DNA of 64,000 nucleotides from Allomyces macrogynus ATCC 38327. Taxonomy: Eukaryota > Blastocladiomycota > Blastocladiomycetes > Blastocladiales > Blastocladiaceae. Under the pieces are notes generated by a model, which was not told the DNA's origin, did no database searches, and saw nothing but the letters and a program-made list of their open reading frames with translations. Positions within the stretch are counted from its first letter, which is position 1. Each line of letters opens with the position of its first letter. Shown one piece after another: positions 29,610 through 42,500 of the stretch. Made by a program: the position numbers and the translations under genes. The stretch lies in contig GG745331.1 in assembly GCA_000151295.1 (NCBI GenBank), positions 1,374,177 to 1,438,176 on the forward strand, read 5' to 3'.

Positions 29610-32600
29610 ATGCCGCCCATCCCCGCCGCCACGCCCGCGCGCCGCGCCCCGCCCTCGCGCCCGTCCTCGTCCGAGGACTTGTCGGCCGCCTCGATGGCCG
29701 CGCTCGCGCGCCGCGACACGGACGGGTTCGCGCGCCCGCCGCACCTGCGTAAGAGCCGCCGGTCCGGGTTCGACCAGCCGCAATTTACGCGAACGCCCGC
29801 TGCGACGGCCGCAACACCGACGCCGGCACCAACACCGACCTCCTCTGCTGCAATGGACCAGACGGCCAACGGTATGCCTGCAATGAGCGCGACGCCGCAC
29901 GGCGCTCCGCCCTTGCTGGCCCTAACGACGCCCGCCAACGCCGACCTCCATCACGGCAGCGGTCACGACCCGGCCGCGCACGCTGCGACTGAACCGAACC
30001 GCGCGTTGCGCCGGCAACCGGCATTCCCCATGACGCCCGCGCCCGCGTCACGGCTGCCCGTCCCGCAGTTTAACTCGACGGGCGTCATTTCCAAACGCGA
30101 CAAGCACTACTACCCGAAACCGACCCCCTCCACGCCTTCGCGCATCGCGCCCTCCCGCCCATCGATGCGCCAGGACGCGCCATCGCCCGTCCCGCCACGG
30201 CAGTCGCTGTTTGCCCCTCACGCGCGCGCTGCGACGGACCCAGCCGCACCGAGTTTCGAATTCCCGCCGCTCCTGTCGCGCGGACCGCTCAACGAGACGC
30301 GCGGGAATGGGGCGGCAGCAATTGTATCGACGACCCCCGCCGCACCGCGACTCACGAGATTGAGCCACGCGGCGAGTATTGCCGAGTCGCCGCTCAGCGA
30401 CCCTGTCGTGCCGCGCGACAAGGAGAACGGTGACCCGGTCGGCACGCGCCCGGCGTCGGTTCCCGCACAGGTCCCACCAGCGACCCCCGCACCGGCGCAC
30501 CGTCGGTGCGCAAACCGCGGTCGCGCGCGGGCACGCTGCACCCGCCCGCCACGCCCTTCCCACAGCGGACTGTGCCAATCACGACCGATGCGCCGCCGAC
30601 AGTCGTCGCCCCGGCACGCATGGCACCACGACCGTCGATCCAGTACCTGCCCGAGTTCCCACACGTGCTGACGCCCGAGTACTTTGAACAGCACCACCAG
30701 GACTTGCCGTTCCTGCCGCCGCCCGCCGACATGCCCAACGAAAACGGCGTCTACCCAGACTACTTCCGCACGTGCTTTGACGTGATCCAGCCGCTCGGCA
30801 ACGGGTCGTTCTCTGAAGTCTTCCATGTCCGGCGGCAATCGGACGGGAGGCACTTTGCGCTCAAGCGGCTCAAGCAGCCGTACAAGTCAGACATGGACCG
30901 GCGCCGGCGGCTCGAGGAAGTGCAGGTCTGGTACATGGTCGGGCGGCACGCTAATTGTGTGGCGCTGGAACTCGCCTGGGAGCAGCACGGTCGGCTCTAC
31001 ATGTTGACGGAACTGTGCCTGGGCGGGTCGCTTGCGTCGTACTTGCAGGAACGCGCCAAAGAACCGCTCACGGAGCCGCAGGTGTGGGACCTATTGGCGG
31101 ATATTGCCTCGGGGCTCGCGTGGTTGCATGGACGAAATCTCGCGCACTTGGATCTGAAGCCCGCGAATATCTTGCTCACGACTGCCGGCAGGGGGAAGGT
31201 GGCGGATTTCGGGTTGACGTGTCCCGCGGATTTATTGGATACGGCATTGTATGCGGCGCACGCGCACCCGGTCACGGAGTTTGGCGACTCGCAAGTGTTT
31301 GCGCTCACGCAGTCGCTCGGCCAGTCGCTCGATGGCGGCGACTCTCAGCAGTCGGTCGACTGGCACACGGTGACCAACGACTGGCATCTCGATGAGGGCG
31401 GGGTGGAGGGGGACGACTCGCACATGTCGGAAGCTGCGGCGGCGCCCGGTCCCACAACGCCTGAGGAGCCCGCACCGCCGGTCCCACCGCCGCTCTCGGC
31501 CAACTGCAGCTGCTCGTCGGTGGCGACCATCAAGGCCAAGCCGCCGCAGGCGCTCGGCAAGTTTTTGGCCACGAACGCGGTCGAAGATCGTGACGGCGAT
31601 CCACTCTACGCGGCGCCCGAAGTCGCGTCGGGCGAACTGTCCATGGCGAGCGACGTTTACGCGCTCGGCCTGATCGCCCTGGAAATGATCAGCAACGCGC
31701 AGCTGCCCAATGGCGGCGAGTCGTACGACCGACTGCGATGTGGCGACATGGCCGAGTTCCTGCCCATGATCCCGGACACGACGTCGCCCGCGATGCTGTC
31801 GCTGATCCAGGCATGCTTGCTCGTCGACCCGCATTTCCGACCCACCATCGACCGCATTCTCGAGGCCAAGGAAATCAAAGCCGCGCTCGTGCGCCGCGCC
31901 GAAGTGCCCGAGTACGAGGACGTCGATGGCGCTCTCGCCGCGTCCTTGGCCGACGACATGTCGGGCGTGCTCGAGCACCGCGGCACCGACACGTACTCGA
32001 CCCCGACCTCGACCTCGACCTCGGCCTCGGCCATAGCCATCAGCAGCAGCGCCACGAGCACGCCCGGGTGGGGCACGCCCACACGGCCTGTCGCCACTGC
32101 CACCAAGGCGGCCTTCGCGCCCGCACCTTCGAAACTCTCGACCATCACCGCGACGCCCTTCCGCACACGCACCAGCTCGCATACCTCGGCCCGCGCCCCG
32201 GCACCGCCGTCGTTTGGATTCGGCGACGCACAGCCCCCGCGGCGGCCTCTTGCCACGCCCAAACCACCTCCTACCGCGTCCCGCAGAGCAATTGATCTGT
32301 CCGAGTTCACGTTCGAGCCACAACTGATGCTCTCGCCGCGAATCGCGCCCGCGCACGACGGTGCGCCACGGACGGCGTCGCGCGCGTCGGACGGGACCGG
32401 GTCCGGGCTCGACTCGGATACCGACGACTCGCCGCTCGCGACGCGCACGATCACGCGGCGCGCGCCGCCACCCGCCACTGCGGCTGCTGGCGTGAGTACA
32501 CCGACGAATGAGAGCGGCTTGTCGTCGTCGGCCGCGCCGACACCGACGCCCGCAGCATTCTCGGCACACGCGGTGAATGGACCGGCGCGAACGTTAGCGT

Positions 32601-33181
32601 TCCCGTTTGGCGGGAGTAGTGGCGTGACTGCGGCTGCGGTCGCTGCTGCGGTTTCGGCTGTATCTGCCGCGCCAGCGACTCCCGAGTCCCCGTTCCCGAC
32701 ACCGACCTCGTCGGCGCGCGCGCTCACCAAGTCCACGTCCTACACGTGTCTCACCGCCGGCGCCGGCGGCGCGGTTCCTGTCGCCCCGCTGAGAGGTCTC
32801 TCCAAGTCGGCGTCGCAGCCACTGTTCGTGTCGCCGTTCACGACCCAGTCGTCGCCGTCGAATACCGCGCGGCATGTCGTGGACCCGATGTCGTCCCCGT
32901 TGCCCGTCGGGTTTGGGCGGGATGATGACGAGGATATGGACGATGAGGATGCGCTTGATGTGGATTCGCCGTCGCGGATCCCGATTTCGCCGCCGATGGG
33001 CGCACTTGCGCGGCCGCGCGGCCAGCCGAATTTTGCGGCGGCGAGATTGGCGATGGGGGTGGGGAGTGCAGGCGGGTTCTTGAGCCGGCCGACGAGTTCG
33101 ATGCAGAGTGATGTGTCGATGGACGAGGCGACGCCGGTCCTGACGCGCGGGCGGAGGGTTGCGCTGAGTATGGATGAGTGA
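29610..33181 (+). CDS. Wee1-family cell-cycle inhibitory kinase
   Basis: Two exons (29610-30429 and 30471-33181) joined across a 41-nt intron give 1176 residues. Wee1 kinases phosphorylate the Tyr near the N terminus of Cdk1 and delay mitosis. The N-terminal 340 residues are Pro/Ala/Thr-rich, with several S/T-P sites typical of Cdk-regulated regions. The kinase domain reads FDVIQPLGNGSFSEVFHVRR (glycine loop), HFALKRLK (catalytic Lys), YMLTELCLGGSLASYL, HLDLKPANIL (catalytic loop), KVADFGL (metal-binding Asp) and DPLYAAPEVASGE. The HLDLKPAN loop and LCLGGSL hinge fit the Wee1/Myt1 group. A 90-residue acidic and Ser/Pro insert separates DFGL from the activation-segment end, which is longer than usual. 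The 420-residue tail is disordered, ending in acidic and Met-Asp-Glu motifs. Confidence 0.92.
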
Positions 33182-33712
33182 AGGGTCGGGTCGGTTCCCG
33201 GGTCCGTGTCGTGCCGCGGCAATGATGAAGCGAACCGCGGTATGGGTGTCTGATCGTGTTTTGACGGTCTGGTTTTGTTGCATTCGAGGGGTTTTCTTTG
33301 TTTTCTTTGGCTTCTGCACCGTTATCCCATATTTATCGTCTGCTGCGCCAAGGTAGAGTCCCTGACCGACCCCTGTGCACACCAAGGACGCGTTCTGCAT
33401 TTCCATTTCGTTGGCAGCCCTGCCTGCTCTTTGATTTTCTTCTCCTCCCTTTTCCACCTCCGATGTTACTTGCACCATACCCGCACCGACAATCGGTTCG
33501 GTCCGTGTTTCCCGCTCTTGTTGATGCCGCTCCGTCTCTTCTTCCCCCCCCCCCCCCCCCCTTCTCTCCATGCTCCTGTTATTCGTGTCGCGCTGGTGGC
33601 TCTTGCCGATGGGCGAGTTCCGTGTGTTGTTTGGGTTGGATCTTGCGTGTACGGTTGCCGTGTCGTGTTGTTGAGTAACATGACAGACAATTTTTCGCCG
33701 TTCTGAGGCAGT
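33182..33712. other. Intergenic with an 18-base C run
   Basis: 3' flank of the kinase gene, pyrimidine-rich, no supported gene. Contains the C homopolymer at 33544-33561. Confidence 0.4.
33544..33561 (+). repeat. Poly-C homopolymer (18 bases)
   Basis: Eighteen consecutive C residues between cctctt and ttctct; exact length may be unreliable. Confidence 0.9.
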
Positions 33713-34319
33713 TTGACACTCCCCCTACGGCGAGCATTCCCGACGCGCGCGAGACAGGCACTTCCACAATCACAATCATGTTTCGCGGCTTGCGGAACGC
33801 CGGTGCAGCGAGCGGCTTGGTCAAAATGTCAGCAATCTGGTTCTCTGTGTCCACACGCTGCAGGTCAATTGTCTTATTGGCGACTTGGTCCTGCAGCCAG
33901 TGCACTTGAGTCTCGACATGCTTGGACGAGAGCAGCGCGTCCTTGGCGACGCGTTCCACTGACTCGTTATCCTCCATGAGCAGCGTTGGCCCTTCCTGCT
34001 TGTACCCAAACTCCTCAAGCAGTGTGCGCATCGTGAGAATCTTGTCGCCCACCAAACTGGCCAATATGAACTTGGCGGCCATGGTCAACTTGGCCACATG
34101 CGTCTGCTTCTTCGACCACCAGACGACTGGACTTCCGCTGACGCATCCTACCAACCCAGACGTGGACTTGCAGTTGCCACAATCTTCAGCCCAATCGGCA
34201 TTGGCAAACCTGTCGAGCTTCATGTCCTTGCCTGAGAACTCAATGCCAAGGTTCAACGTGCCCAAGAGGTACCTGACAAGCCGTTTCACAGCCTCAAGAT
34301 GCAGCATACCAGAGTGCAA
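33713..34319 (-). mobile_element. Truncated Ty1/copia polyprotein fragment (RNase H end)
   Basis: The minus-strand frame matches the C-terminal end of copia-type Pol: GMLHLEAVKRLVRYLLGT, GYADWAG-like FANADWAEDC, STSGLVGCVSGSPVVWWSKK, SKHVETQVHWLQDQV, and the family hallmark QIADILTKPL. Gag, protease, integrase and most of the reverse transcriptase are missing, and no long terminal repeats were seen. The fragment starts abruptly at 34319. The frame runs on to 33579 without further homology, so the 3' limit is approximate. A dead remnant. Confidence 0.85.
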
Positions 34320-37118
34320 CCCATTTCAACATCTCTGTCAGGATCGTCATGGCAATATTCTGTTGCACGGCCTGGAGCGGCAACTACAAGGGCACCCTGG
34401 CAACATCAAACTGCAATTGCTTGAGCTTCGTGGGCAGAAATTGCGCGAGCTGCATGCACTAGGCAAAGCCGGCCTTTTTGACAACCATCACACGCAGGGC
34501 CAGGCGGTCAAGTTGGGGTCAAGATTCGAGCGCACGCACGACCTGGACCAGATTCGCCGGGCTGCACCATGCGAGGAGCGTGCACGACTCGAGATGGATG
34601 GGTTTTGGGAGAGCGTCAATCTAGCCTGCGTGACAGAGTGGCCAAGTGACGGACGCCAGCGCAGACCCAAAAAGGTCAATAGTGAGGTTGCGCAGCGAGT
34701 GAGGCAGATTCTGGAGAACTGGGATGACTTCAAATCTGTTACCTTGATCATATCTCAAGACACTCATTGACAAGAATCGAGGGGACAGGGGAAATCTGTC
34801 AAAAACGTGATGGGCCCTAAGACGATGGAGAGCGAGCAGGCATCAAGAATCAACAAGGTCCAGTAGGCGAAATGACATTAGGGTCTGCGCTTCAGACGTT
34901 GAATGCCCAATGGTCCGCAGCGCACAACAAAACGGCGGAATAATCAAGAAGATTGGCTCGGCTCGTCGGTGCGTTGAATCGTGAAAGACTGTAGTGAACC
35001 ATCAAAGATGGGGACCAGAGATTAAGTGGCCAATGCACCATCCACCACCGCCTGCGTGTCAAAATCTGAAGGCAACTCTTGACGATCCATATCGCGCTGG
35101 GGCAAAAGTAAGGACCAACACGGTTGGCCCGTTGTCGCGCAGAATCGTCCCGCCGTGATCATCAACTTGGGCGGCATACGACCCAGCGTGGTACTCGTCG
35201 CACGACCCGACAAGAGAGAACGTGCCATTGGGCGAGCGAACAAACTTGGCACTCAAGTCAGGATAGGACGGCACAGGAAACCCCCACGATGCGGGTGCGC
35301 GCAGATTTCCTCTTTGCAGTTGTTTCGCTCACTGAGAGGTTTTCGAACCTTGCTGACCTGGCGATAACTTGTCGCCGGCAAAGACCGACGAATACAACAG
35401 GAAATGAGGCCACCATCTGCCGAACACTCGGTCGAACAGGAAATGACAATCATGCGTCCTGTTGTCACAAAAACTATTCATTTCAGACGCGGATGCCGCG
35501 CTTCTGGACATGGAATGTCGTACAGTCCTGGCATAAAGCATTTGAAAATATTAGCGCAAATGAATCTCTTACGAATCTCACGCTGCAAGTCATGATAGAT
35601 TACCAGCTCCAAGCCGTGTGCATCAAACCCGGAGCAACCAAGCCCTCCCTTCACGGTCCTAGCAAGCGAGTCAAGCATGCAACGCGTGCACGCAAACCTG
35701 GAAGTGTCGCATTCAACGCGTCATTCTTCCCGCGAAATCATAGTATGCTTGGTCCCGCCCGCTGCCTGGTCCCGCCCGCTGGTGGGAATGACTGGCACGA
35801 CAGAGTAGAGCAAAGGCGCGGCCGGGGCGCATTCTGCCATTGCCCGAAAGAATGATTCCATGTCACGGTTGAGTCGTGCCGGGGATGAAAGTAGCCGTGG
35901 AGCATGGCTTGGCGGACAGGCCCGTCGGTGCGGCTTGTTGTAATCCGCTCACAGTTCGTGCACGAATGGCCAGCCGCCGAGAGGAAGGGAAAGTCATGAA
36001 CTTGGCGAGCGACAGGGCAACACCTGATGTGCGTGTGTCGTTGTGTGAATCTAGAAGCTTCGTTTGCCTGCTCACCCTTCATGCACACACCCGCGCGTGC
36101 ACACTCGCGCAGCTTTGCACCATGGAGATCGGGTGACCTTGGCACCGCGGAACATTTTTATCGTGCGCGTGCTTGAATAATTTTTCATTATTATCGGGCC
36201 GACACTCAAACCGGTGCACACTGCTGAAGGGACTCCAAAAGCTGTTCTCTCGCGGTCGATATCATGTCCATGGTCGCGACGGCACTGATGGACTTTGGCC
36301 TAGCAAGCTTGCCGATATTGCATGCAAGGACGCGCGAGGTGTGCGAGTGGGATATGCCCACGAACTTGGATTCGTTCAGTGGTGGTGCAAGAGTGGTGTG
36401 GCGAGACTGCGTCGACGCGCCACCCGGCCATAGTAGGTACGAGTGGGACTCGGCCCGCGGACAAAATGGCGAAAGAGCAAACGTGCATGCAGCGCAGACA
36501 TGAAAGCTATACTCGGGAAAAGAGCCACTCCGACCATTTAAACAAAATTGATGCACACGCACGATTAATCCTCGGATGTCATGACCAGGCAGATGACCAC
36601 GCGCTGGATGGCACCCTGCTCATAAAACCGGTTTAACCAGATCGCGTCATCGCGTTCGCGGAGCAACCTCCTGACCACTGGCGGTAGCACGCGCGTGTGG
36701 GCGCTGGTTCTCTATGAACCTAATCTTAATTTTCGGCACGCTCTAGGTCGTCCATGAGCATCAGGGCGACTAGAACTCCCGCGAAACTTCTAGGTCGATC
36801 CTTGACACGCAGACAGGAGCCCACTTTGGATCATGTGCAGCAAGAGCAAGAACACATGGTCGTCAGGCGTCTCTCCGACTCGGTCATTTTGATTGCAATG
36901 CACCCGAACGCGTGTAAGGAAACCGACGAGTCCGCCTGCGTTTCAAGTTCATCGCGACTCTGCTGCAACCCTTCTAACTGTGCTTGGTGTGTGGTGATCA
37001 AGAGCGCACGAATGTGTACGCGACGCGCACAACCAAGGAACTGGTCGATTCTGCCAGACCGACATGATCGATTAGTCCGCGATGGAGCCGACACGACAGC
37101 AGTGGCGGCACGCTCGCG
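34320..37118. other. Gene-poor stretch beside the retroelement remnant
   Basis: AT-richer than the rest of the window, with no recognisable gene. A plus-strand frame at about 34340-34770 (ELRGQKLRELHALGKAGLF, SEVAQRVRQILENWDDFKSV) and a minus-strand frame at 35059-35274 (GSCDEYHAGSYAAQVDDHGG) look protein-like but lack family motifs and full gene structure. They may be remnants of old genes or elements. Confidence 0.4.
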
Positions 37119-37126
37119 TATAAATA
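37119..37126 (+). promoter_or_regulatory. TATA box of the subtilase gene
   Basis: TATAAATA in a GC-rich context, about 135 bp upstream of the start codon. This is the clearest core promoter element in the window and fits a strongly or conditionally expressed secreted enzyme. Confidence 0.6.
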
Positions 37127-37260
37127 CTGCGGCCCGCCCGCGCCCTCCCTTGCCCAGCATCCCCACCGCCTACTAGACCTGCACCGCCCACGAGCGCTGC
37201 TCTAGACCGATAGACGATCCGCTTGCATCCCGCACCCTCCACCCCCTCCACCTCGCCAAG

Positions 37261-38628
37261 ATGAAGGCCTCGTTCCTTGCCCTGCTCGCGACGGCTCTCC
37301 TTGCCACCCAGACCATGGCCGCGACCGTGCCGGCCGTCAAGACCTACCCGAACCGCTATATTGTGACGCTCAAGCCCGGGACCGACAAGGCCTCGTTTGA
37401 CCGCGCGCTCACGGCCGAGGTCGAGCGCGAGAACGCGCAGGAGCGCACGGGCGACTTTGTCGAGTCGTCGATTGCGCGTCATTTCGACATTTCCGACGAG
37501 TTCAAGGGCTACTCGGGCCAGTTCTCGCCGTCGCTCATTGCCAAGCTGCAGAAGAACAGCAAAGTGGCAGCGGTTGAGCCGGTCGTGCCCGTTTACGCGT
37601 CGGCCTCGCAGTCGGGCGCGACGTGGGGTCTCGTGCGCATTTCGGAGCGTGCGCTTGACCTGACCAAGCCCTACGTCTACCCGAGCTCGGCCGGGTCCGG
37701 CGTCGATGTCTACATTGTGGACACGGGTGTACGTACCGGCCGTTTTACTCTGGCACTCTTTGAAGGTCATTGGGGATGTGAGCGGCGATAACTTGTGCAG
37801 TTGTGATCACAGCGTTGATTCACTTCTTGCCATAATTGACGCACATCGCATTTACCACGACCGAGCATCAAATCGACCATGAGCTCACCACCCACTCCTA
37901 AACCTGTCCCACAGATCTACACGGCGCACCCCGACTTTGGCGGTCGCGCCAAGTGGGGCAAGACGACGTGCGACGGCTGTGTCGACAAGGACGACAACGG
38001 CCATGGCACGCACGTGGCGGGGACGGTTGCGTCCAAGACCTACGGTGTGGCCAAGGCCGCCAACGTGATTGCCGTCAAGGTTCTCGGCGGCGACGGTTCG
38101 GGCACCAACGAGGGCGTGATTGACGGCATCAACTACGTTGCCGCGCAGGCCAAGGCCAAGGGTAAGACGGTCGCGGCCAACATGTCGCTGGGCGGGTCCT
38201 ACTCGGCCGCGCTCAACTCGGCCGTCAAGGCGGCGACGTCGGCGGGCGTCGTCTTTGCCGTCGCGGCCGGTAACGAGAACCAGGACGCGTGCAACACGTC
38301 GCCGGCCTCGGAGCCGTCGGCGATCACGGTCGGCGCCACGACCAAGACCGACACGCGCTCGAGCTTCTCGAACTATGGCCGGTGCCTCGACATTTTCGCG
38401 CCTGGCAGCTCGATCACCTCGACCTGGAACAACGGCGGCACCAACACCATCTCGGGCACGTCGATGGCGTCGCCGCACGTGGCCGGTGTCGCTGCGCTCC
38501 TGATTGGCCAGAACCCGACCGCGTCCGCGTCGACGATCGTCTCCAAGATCATCTCGAACTCAACGCCCAGCGTCGTCAAGTCGGGCGGCTCGGGCTCGCC
38601 CAACAAGCTCGCCTACGTTGCTCAGTAA
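37261..38628 (+). CDS. Secreted subtilisin-like serine protease (S8A, proteinase K type)
   Basis: Two exons (37261-37728 and 37915-38628) sum to 393 residues. Signal peptide MKASFLALLATALLATQTMA, then an I9 propeptide inhibitor domain (NRYIVTLKPGTDKASFDRAL through LQKNSKVAAVEPVVPVYA), then the mature protease beginning near SGATWGLVRISE. Catalytic triad: Asp in VYIVDTGIYTAHPDF (across the intron), His in DDNGHGTHVAGTVA, Ser in ISGTSMASPHVAGVAAL. The oxyanion-hole Asn lies in AVAAGNENQDACNTSPASEP. The product is a broad-specificity extracellular endopeptidase for nutrient acquisition. Usual length for the family; no membrane anchor. Confidence 0.97.
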
Positions 38629-39578
38629 GCACGCATCTGGTCGCGACAGCCGGCGCCCACCTGCTCGATGAGGTTTCGCATGATCCCCGCTGGTCCAGCC
38701 GGTCTGGACACTGTTGCCGCACCTTTCCCCGCCGCTGTCGGTCGAGCGTCCGTTGGTCATCACCACGGACCTGGTGTCCGTTTGGTTTCTACCATTGCTG
38801 CACCCTCCTCTCACTCCCCTCTCTTTCCTTCGCGTCGTGCGGTTCATCTCTTGCTGGTGGTGGTTCGTCGCCTTCCGTTTGAACCTCTCGTGATCGCATC
38901 GCTCCTTTCGCACATCGAACAATACAAATGCACGATTTTCAATGAATCTCCGGGATTGTTGTTGAACAAGAGGGACTGCTCACCATCGTGAATCCGGCCA
39001 GCGTCTATCATGTCTGAGAGTAATGACATTGAAAATTGAAGTCTCAAGACAGGCCACTGCCAAAGCACCAGAGAACCGGGTTGGCTGATTATGAAGAGAT
39101 TATCCCCTGCCCTCGCCCCTCCCCCTTGATGATGTTTTCCCGTGGCACGCGTTTCGGAGAACCTGGCGCGAGACGCATGCAATGGCAGCGAATCGGCCGC
39201 TGCGCACGGACACTGGCCCCGCGTGGATGGCGCGCGGGAGACACGTTCGAAAGTCATAAAACAGTGGAGAGCATGAGCGCCGACGTCCTTGAAACGCACA
39301 TGTATTTGAATAGAGGCATGAGGCACCGCCGTGCAGCGCGCGCAAGCGTACCGCCACTTTCGCCACGACACACACTGCCTTTACAATGCTTTCGCTCTGT
39401 GGGCAGTGCTCCCTGCCTGGCAAGCCCCTGCACCGTCGCCCGTCACCTGGCTCTGCCGTCGCCAAGTTTAGGTGATAATTCTCCCCTCCCCTCCCCCGCA
39501 CTTTGCTGCACTTAGCTGTTTGCACAACCAACCAACTCATCGTCGACTCGGCCAGCCTGGCCGACACTATACTCGACC
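38629..39578. other. Intergenic, no supported gene
   Basis: 3' flank of the subtilase (AATACAAATG-type tail near 38920) and 5' flank of the lipase gene. Frames on both strands lack motifs. Confidence 0.35.
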
Positions 39579-42500
39579 ATGGCCGACGAACCCGACCCGC
39601 TGCAATCGGCGACACTCCCGCCCATGCCGCCCGCGCTGCCCGGGCCCGTCCCGCCGCGCGCCGCATCGCAGCGCACCGCCCAGTTTGCTCCTCCCACAGC
39701 GCAAGCACCAGAGCCGGCACCCATGGCAACGCCGGCCCCACCACGGCCTCAATGGAATTCACGCATGGCGCGCCGCAGCCTGCGTGCTCTCCACCCTGAC
39801 CAAGATGACCGCGGCGCCGCTGTCCCGCTCGAGGCCATGTCGGCGAGGCCAAACGCTGTTCTCAGCGACCACGACGCTCAAGTTTCTGGCTCGACGACGG
39901 CACTAGTCGGTCCAGGACCGGGCCCAGGCACGGACACGCTGCCGTCGCCACCGCCACTGCGCGGTTCGCGCGGGTCGCGCGGGAACGCCGGATTGGGTGT
40001 GACGCAGTACTTGCAGTCGCTCGCGACCGACCACATCGGTCCGCCCACGCGCACGCGATTCCATCGCGCCAACGGCTGGCGCCGTGCCGTGCATTTTCTT
40101 GCGTCGGTTGCGATGCTCGGCGGCATGGTGCTGCTCATCACGATTCTGTTTTGTGTGCTTGTTTCGCTGAGTTACATGATGACCCAAGTCGACTTGGGGT
40201 CGCTCACCTGGCTCGTCGTTGTCGCCGGGACTTTCTACGCCTTTGTCGTGCTCTCGCTCTCGCGCACCTGGCTGCGGACGGCGCTGCGGCTCGTCATTTG
40301 GATCTGGTCGACGCCCAGGTCGCAAAAGAACAACGACTTTGGCGAATTGCAGTACTCGCCCGGATCGCAGGCGCCCGCGACGACCGCGGACCGCATGCGT
40401 GATTTGTTCCGGCCCGACGAGGTCCACCTCGACTACCGGACCTTCATCTTCTTCCTGACGGTCCCGAGCCGGCTCATGCTCATTCTCGTCGACTGGGCCG
40501 TTGAAGGGATCGTCAATGCTGTCTTCTCGTACCGCGCGCGCCAGGCTGCCGCTGCGCTCGCACGTAAATCGACTAACGCGACGGCTGTCACGGGTCGGCC
40601 GTCACCAACGCCGTCGCAGCGGCAGCAACAGCAGCAGATGCAGCAATCCGGCATGACCACGGCCGTAAACACGACCCCAGCGCCCGCACCTGCCCTGACG
40701 GGCCCGTACGATCCGGCACCGGCGTCGCTGTACGTCGATGGTCCTGACAAGGCGACGACGCCGCCGCCGGCCACGGTGTTCCAGGCGGCGACGCAGGCCC
40801 CTTACCAACAGCAGACGGTGCCGCTCGTCACCAGTCCGGACCCGCCGTCGCCGCCCGATGTGGCCCGCGGGATCCCTGCCGAATTAGACGACGATACAGC
40901 ACGGCTCGACCGTGTCAACACGTTCAGCAGCGCATTGTCGCCCGCCGAAGTGGTGATTGCTGAGGCCGAGGAAAAGGCCGACTTGAAGGATCGCGTGCGC
41001 GTCTTCTTCTACGCGGGCGCTTTGACGGTCGTGTTTGTGGTCCCGTGTGTGATCGTTGCCAGTGTCAAAGGGTACTCGACGATTGCGTCGTTCCTGTCGG
41101 TCGTGTTTGTGGCAGGTACGTTTCTTTGGACCTCGTCGGTCATGTGCGTGAGTTTCGGGGTTCTCACTCCCCCATCTTCGTGTCCCTGGTATTCAGCGGC
41201 CGCCATCACGGTCGTGGTCGTGAACGCCCTCAACCGCTTTTTCCGGTGCCTCTCGTTCTGCGTGCTCATGTGGAAGGGCATCCTGGAGCCGGATCGCCGC
41301 CGCGCCATGTATGTGGCCTCGGCAGGCCAAGACACGCGGCTCGACATTTTTGATTCGCTTGCCGAGCAGATCTTGAAGACGCTGGCGGTCATTCTTGCGC
41401 TCTGTGTCATTTCGTCGGCCAAGGTAATTATGTCGGCCATGCTCTTGTCCGATCGTGGTTGCCAACACTGATTGCTCCCTGTGCGTTTGAATGTAGGGTG
41501 CCACGGGGCTCTACATCACGATCGGCATCCTGATGGCCATCCTGAGCCTGTTCCGGCTGCGCTCGTTCTTTGGGTGCTGCATCCCCACCATCCGCAACAA
41601 GGACAACAAGGCTGTGGGCCCGCCCAACCCAAAGGAAGCCAGGTCGCTCACCGGCTACTACACGGGCCAGCGCCGGCTTGAACCCGTGGTCGTTTTTTTT
41701 GTGCGCGTGTTGGTCCTGATCCTCGGGCTCACGGCGCTCGCCCTGACCGACTTCACGGACATCCACGACCCGGCGACGCAGACCAAAACGTCGCTCGCGC
41801 AGCTCTTCAAGCAAAAGGACAACCCAGACAAGACGGTCAACACGGCTAAAACGTTTGGGTACCTCGGCGTGTTTGCGTTCTGCTACCTGCTCAAGGACGT
41901 GGCGCTGCTCGTGACGCGCATCCCGCACCAGATTGCTGCGCTCATGCTGGTCGTGTCGTTTGTCGGCAAAGTCATCTTTGCCGCGTTTGTCGCCAACCAG
42001 TACGTGGGCCTGCTCTCGACGGCGGTCCTTGTCCTCATGTACCAGTCGTTTGATTTGCGCGACGGCCACGCGTTCTGGACGGGCGGGCGGCACGACCTGA
42101 TGCGGTCGGCGGGCAGTGCGCCGCTCACGCACGTGCGCGCACAGCGCCGCGCGCGCGTCAATGCCATGGTCACGATTGGCCTGATTGTCGGCGCCGTTGT
42201 CATCTCGATTGCGATCGGGTTCGCGGTCGGCACGCAGCAAGGTGTGGTCGATGCCGGCGGCACGGCGGCGCAGCAGCAGGTCGATTTCCTCGACGTCACG
42301 CAGCCCTACCCGTACTGCCACATGCAGTTTGGCGGCCAGTTTTCGCTCGTCGATTTCGTCACGCTGTCGGGCGCCGTATACCGGCCGGACAAGGACGCTG
42401 CGGTCGTGTTTGCCAACCAGAACCCGGCGCTCCGTGGGCTCAAGGTCAAGGTCGAGTATGACTCGCTGGCCGAGGACAAGAACGGCAGCAAGGGCGGCGT

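Noticed and set aside
31232..32736. Two long minus-strand frames opposite the Wee1-family gene
   Set aside because: Antisense shadows; the kinase motifs on the plus strand explain the region.
34340..34770. Plus-strand frame next to the copia remnant as a retroelement gene
   Set aside because: Charged and helical in composition but no gag, integrase or recombinase motif could be recognised; kept only as a note in the intergenic entry.
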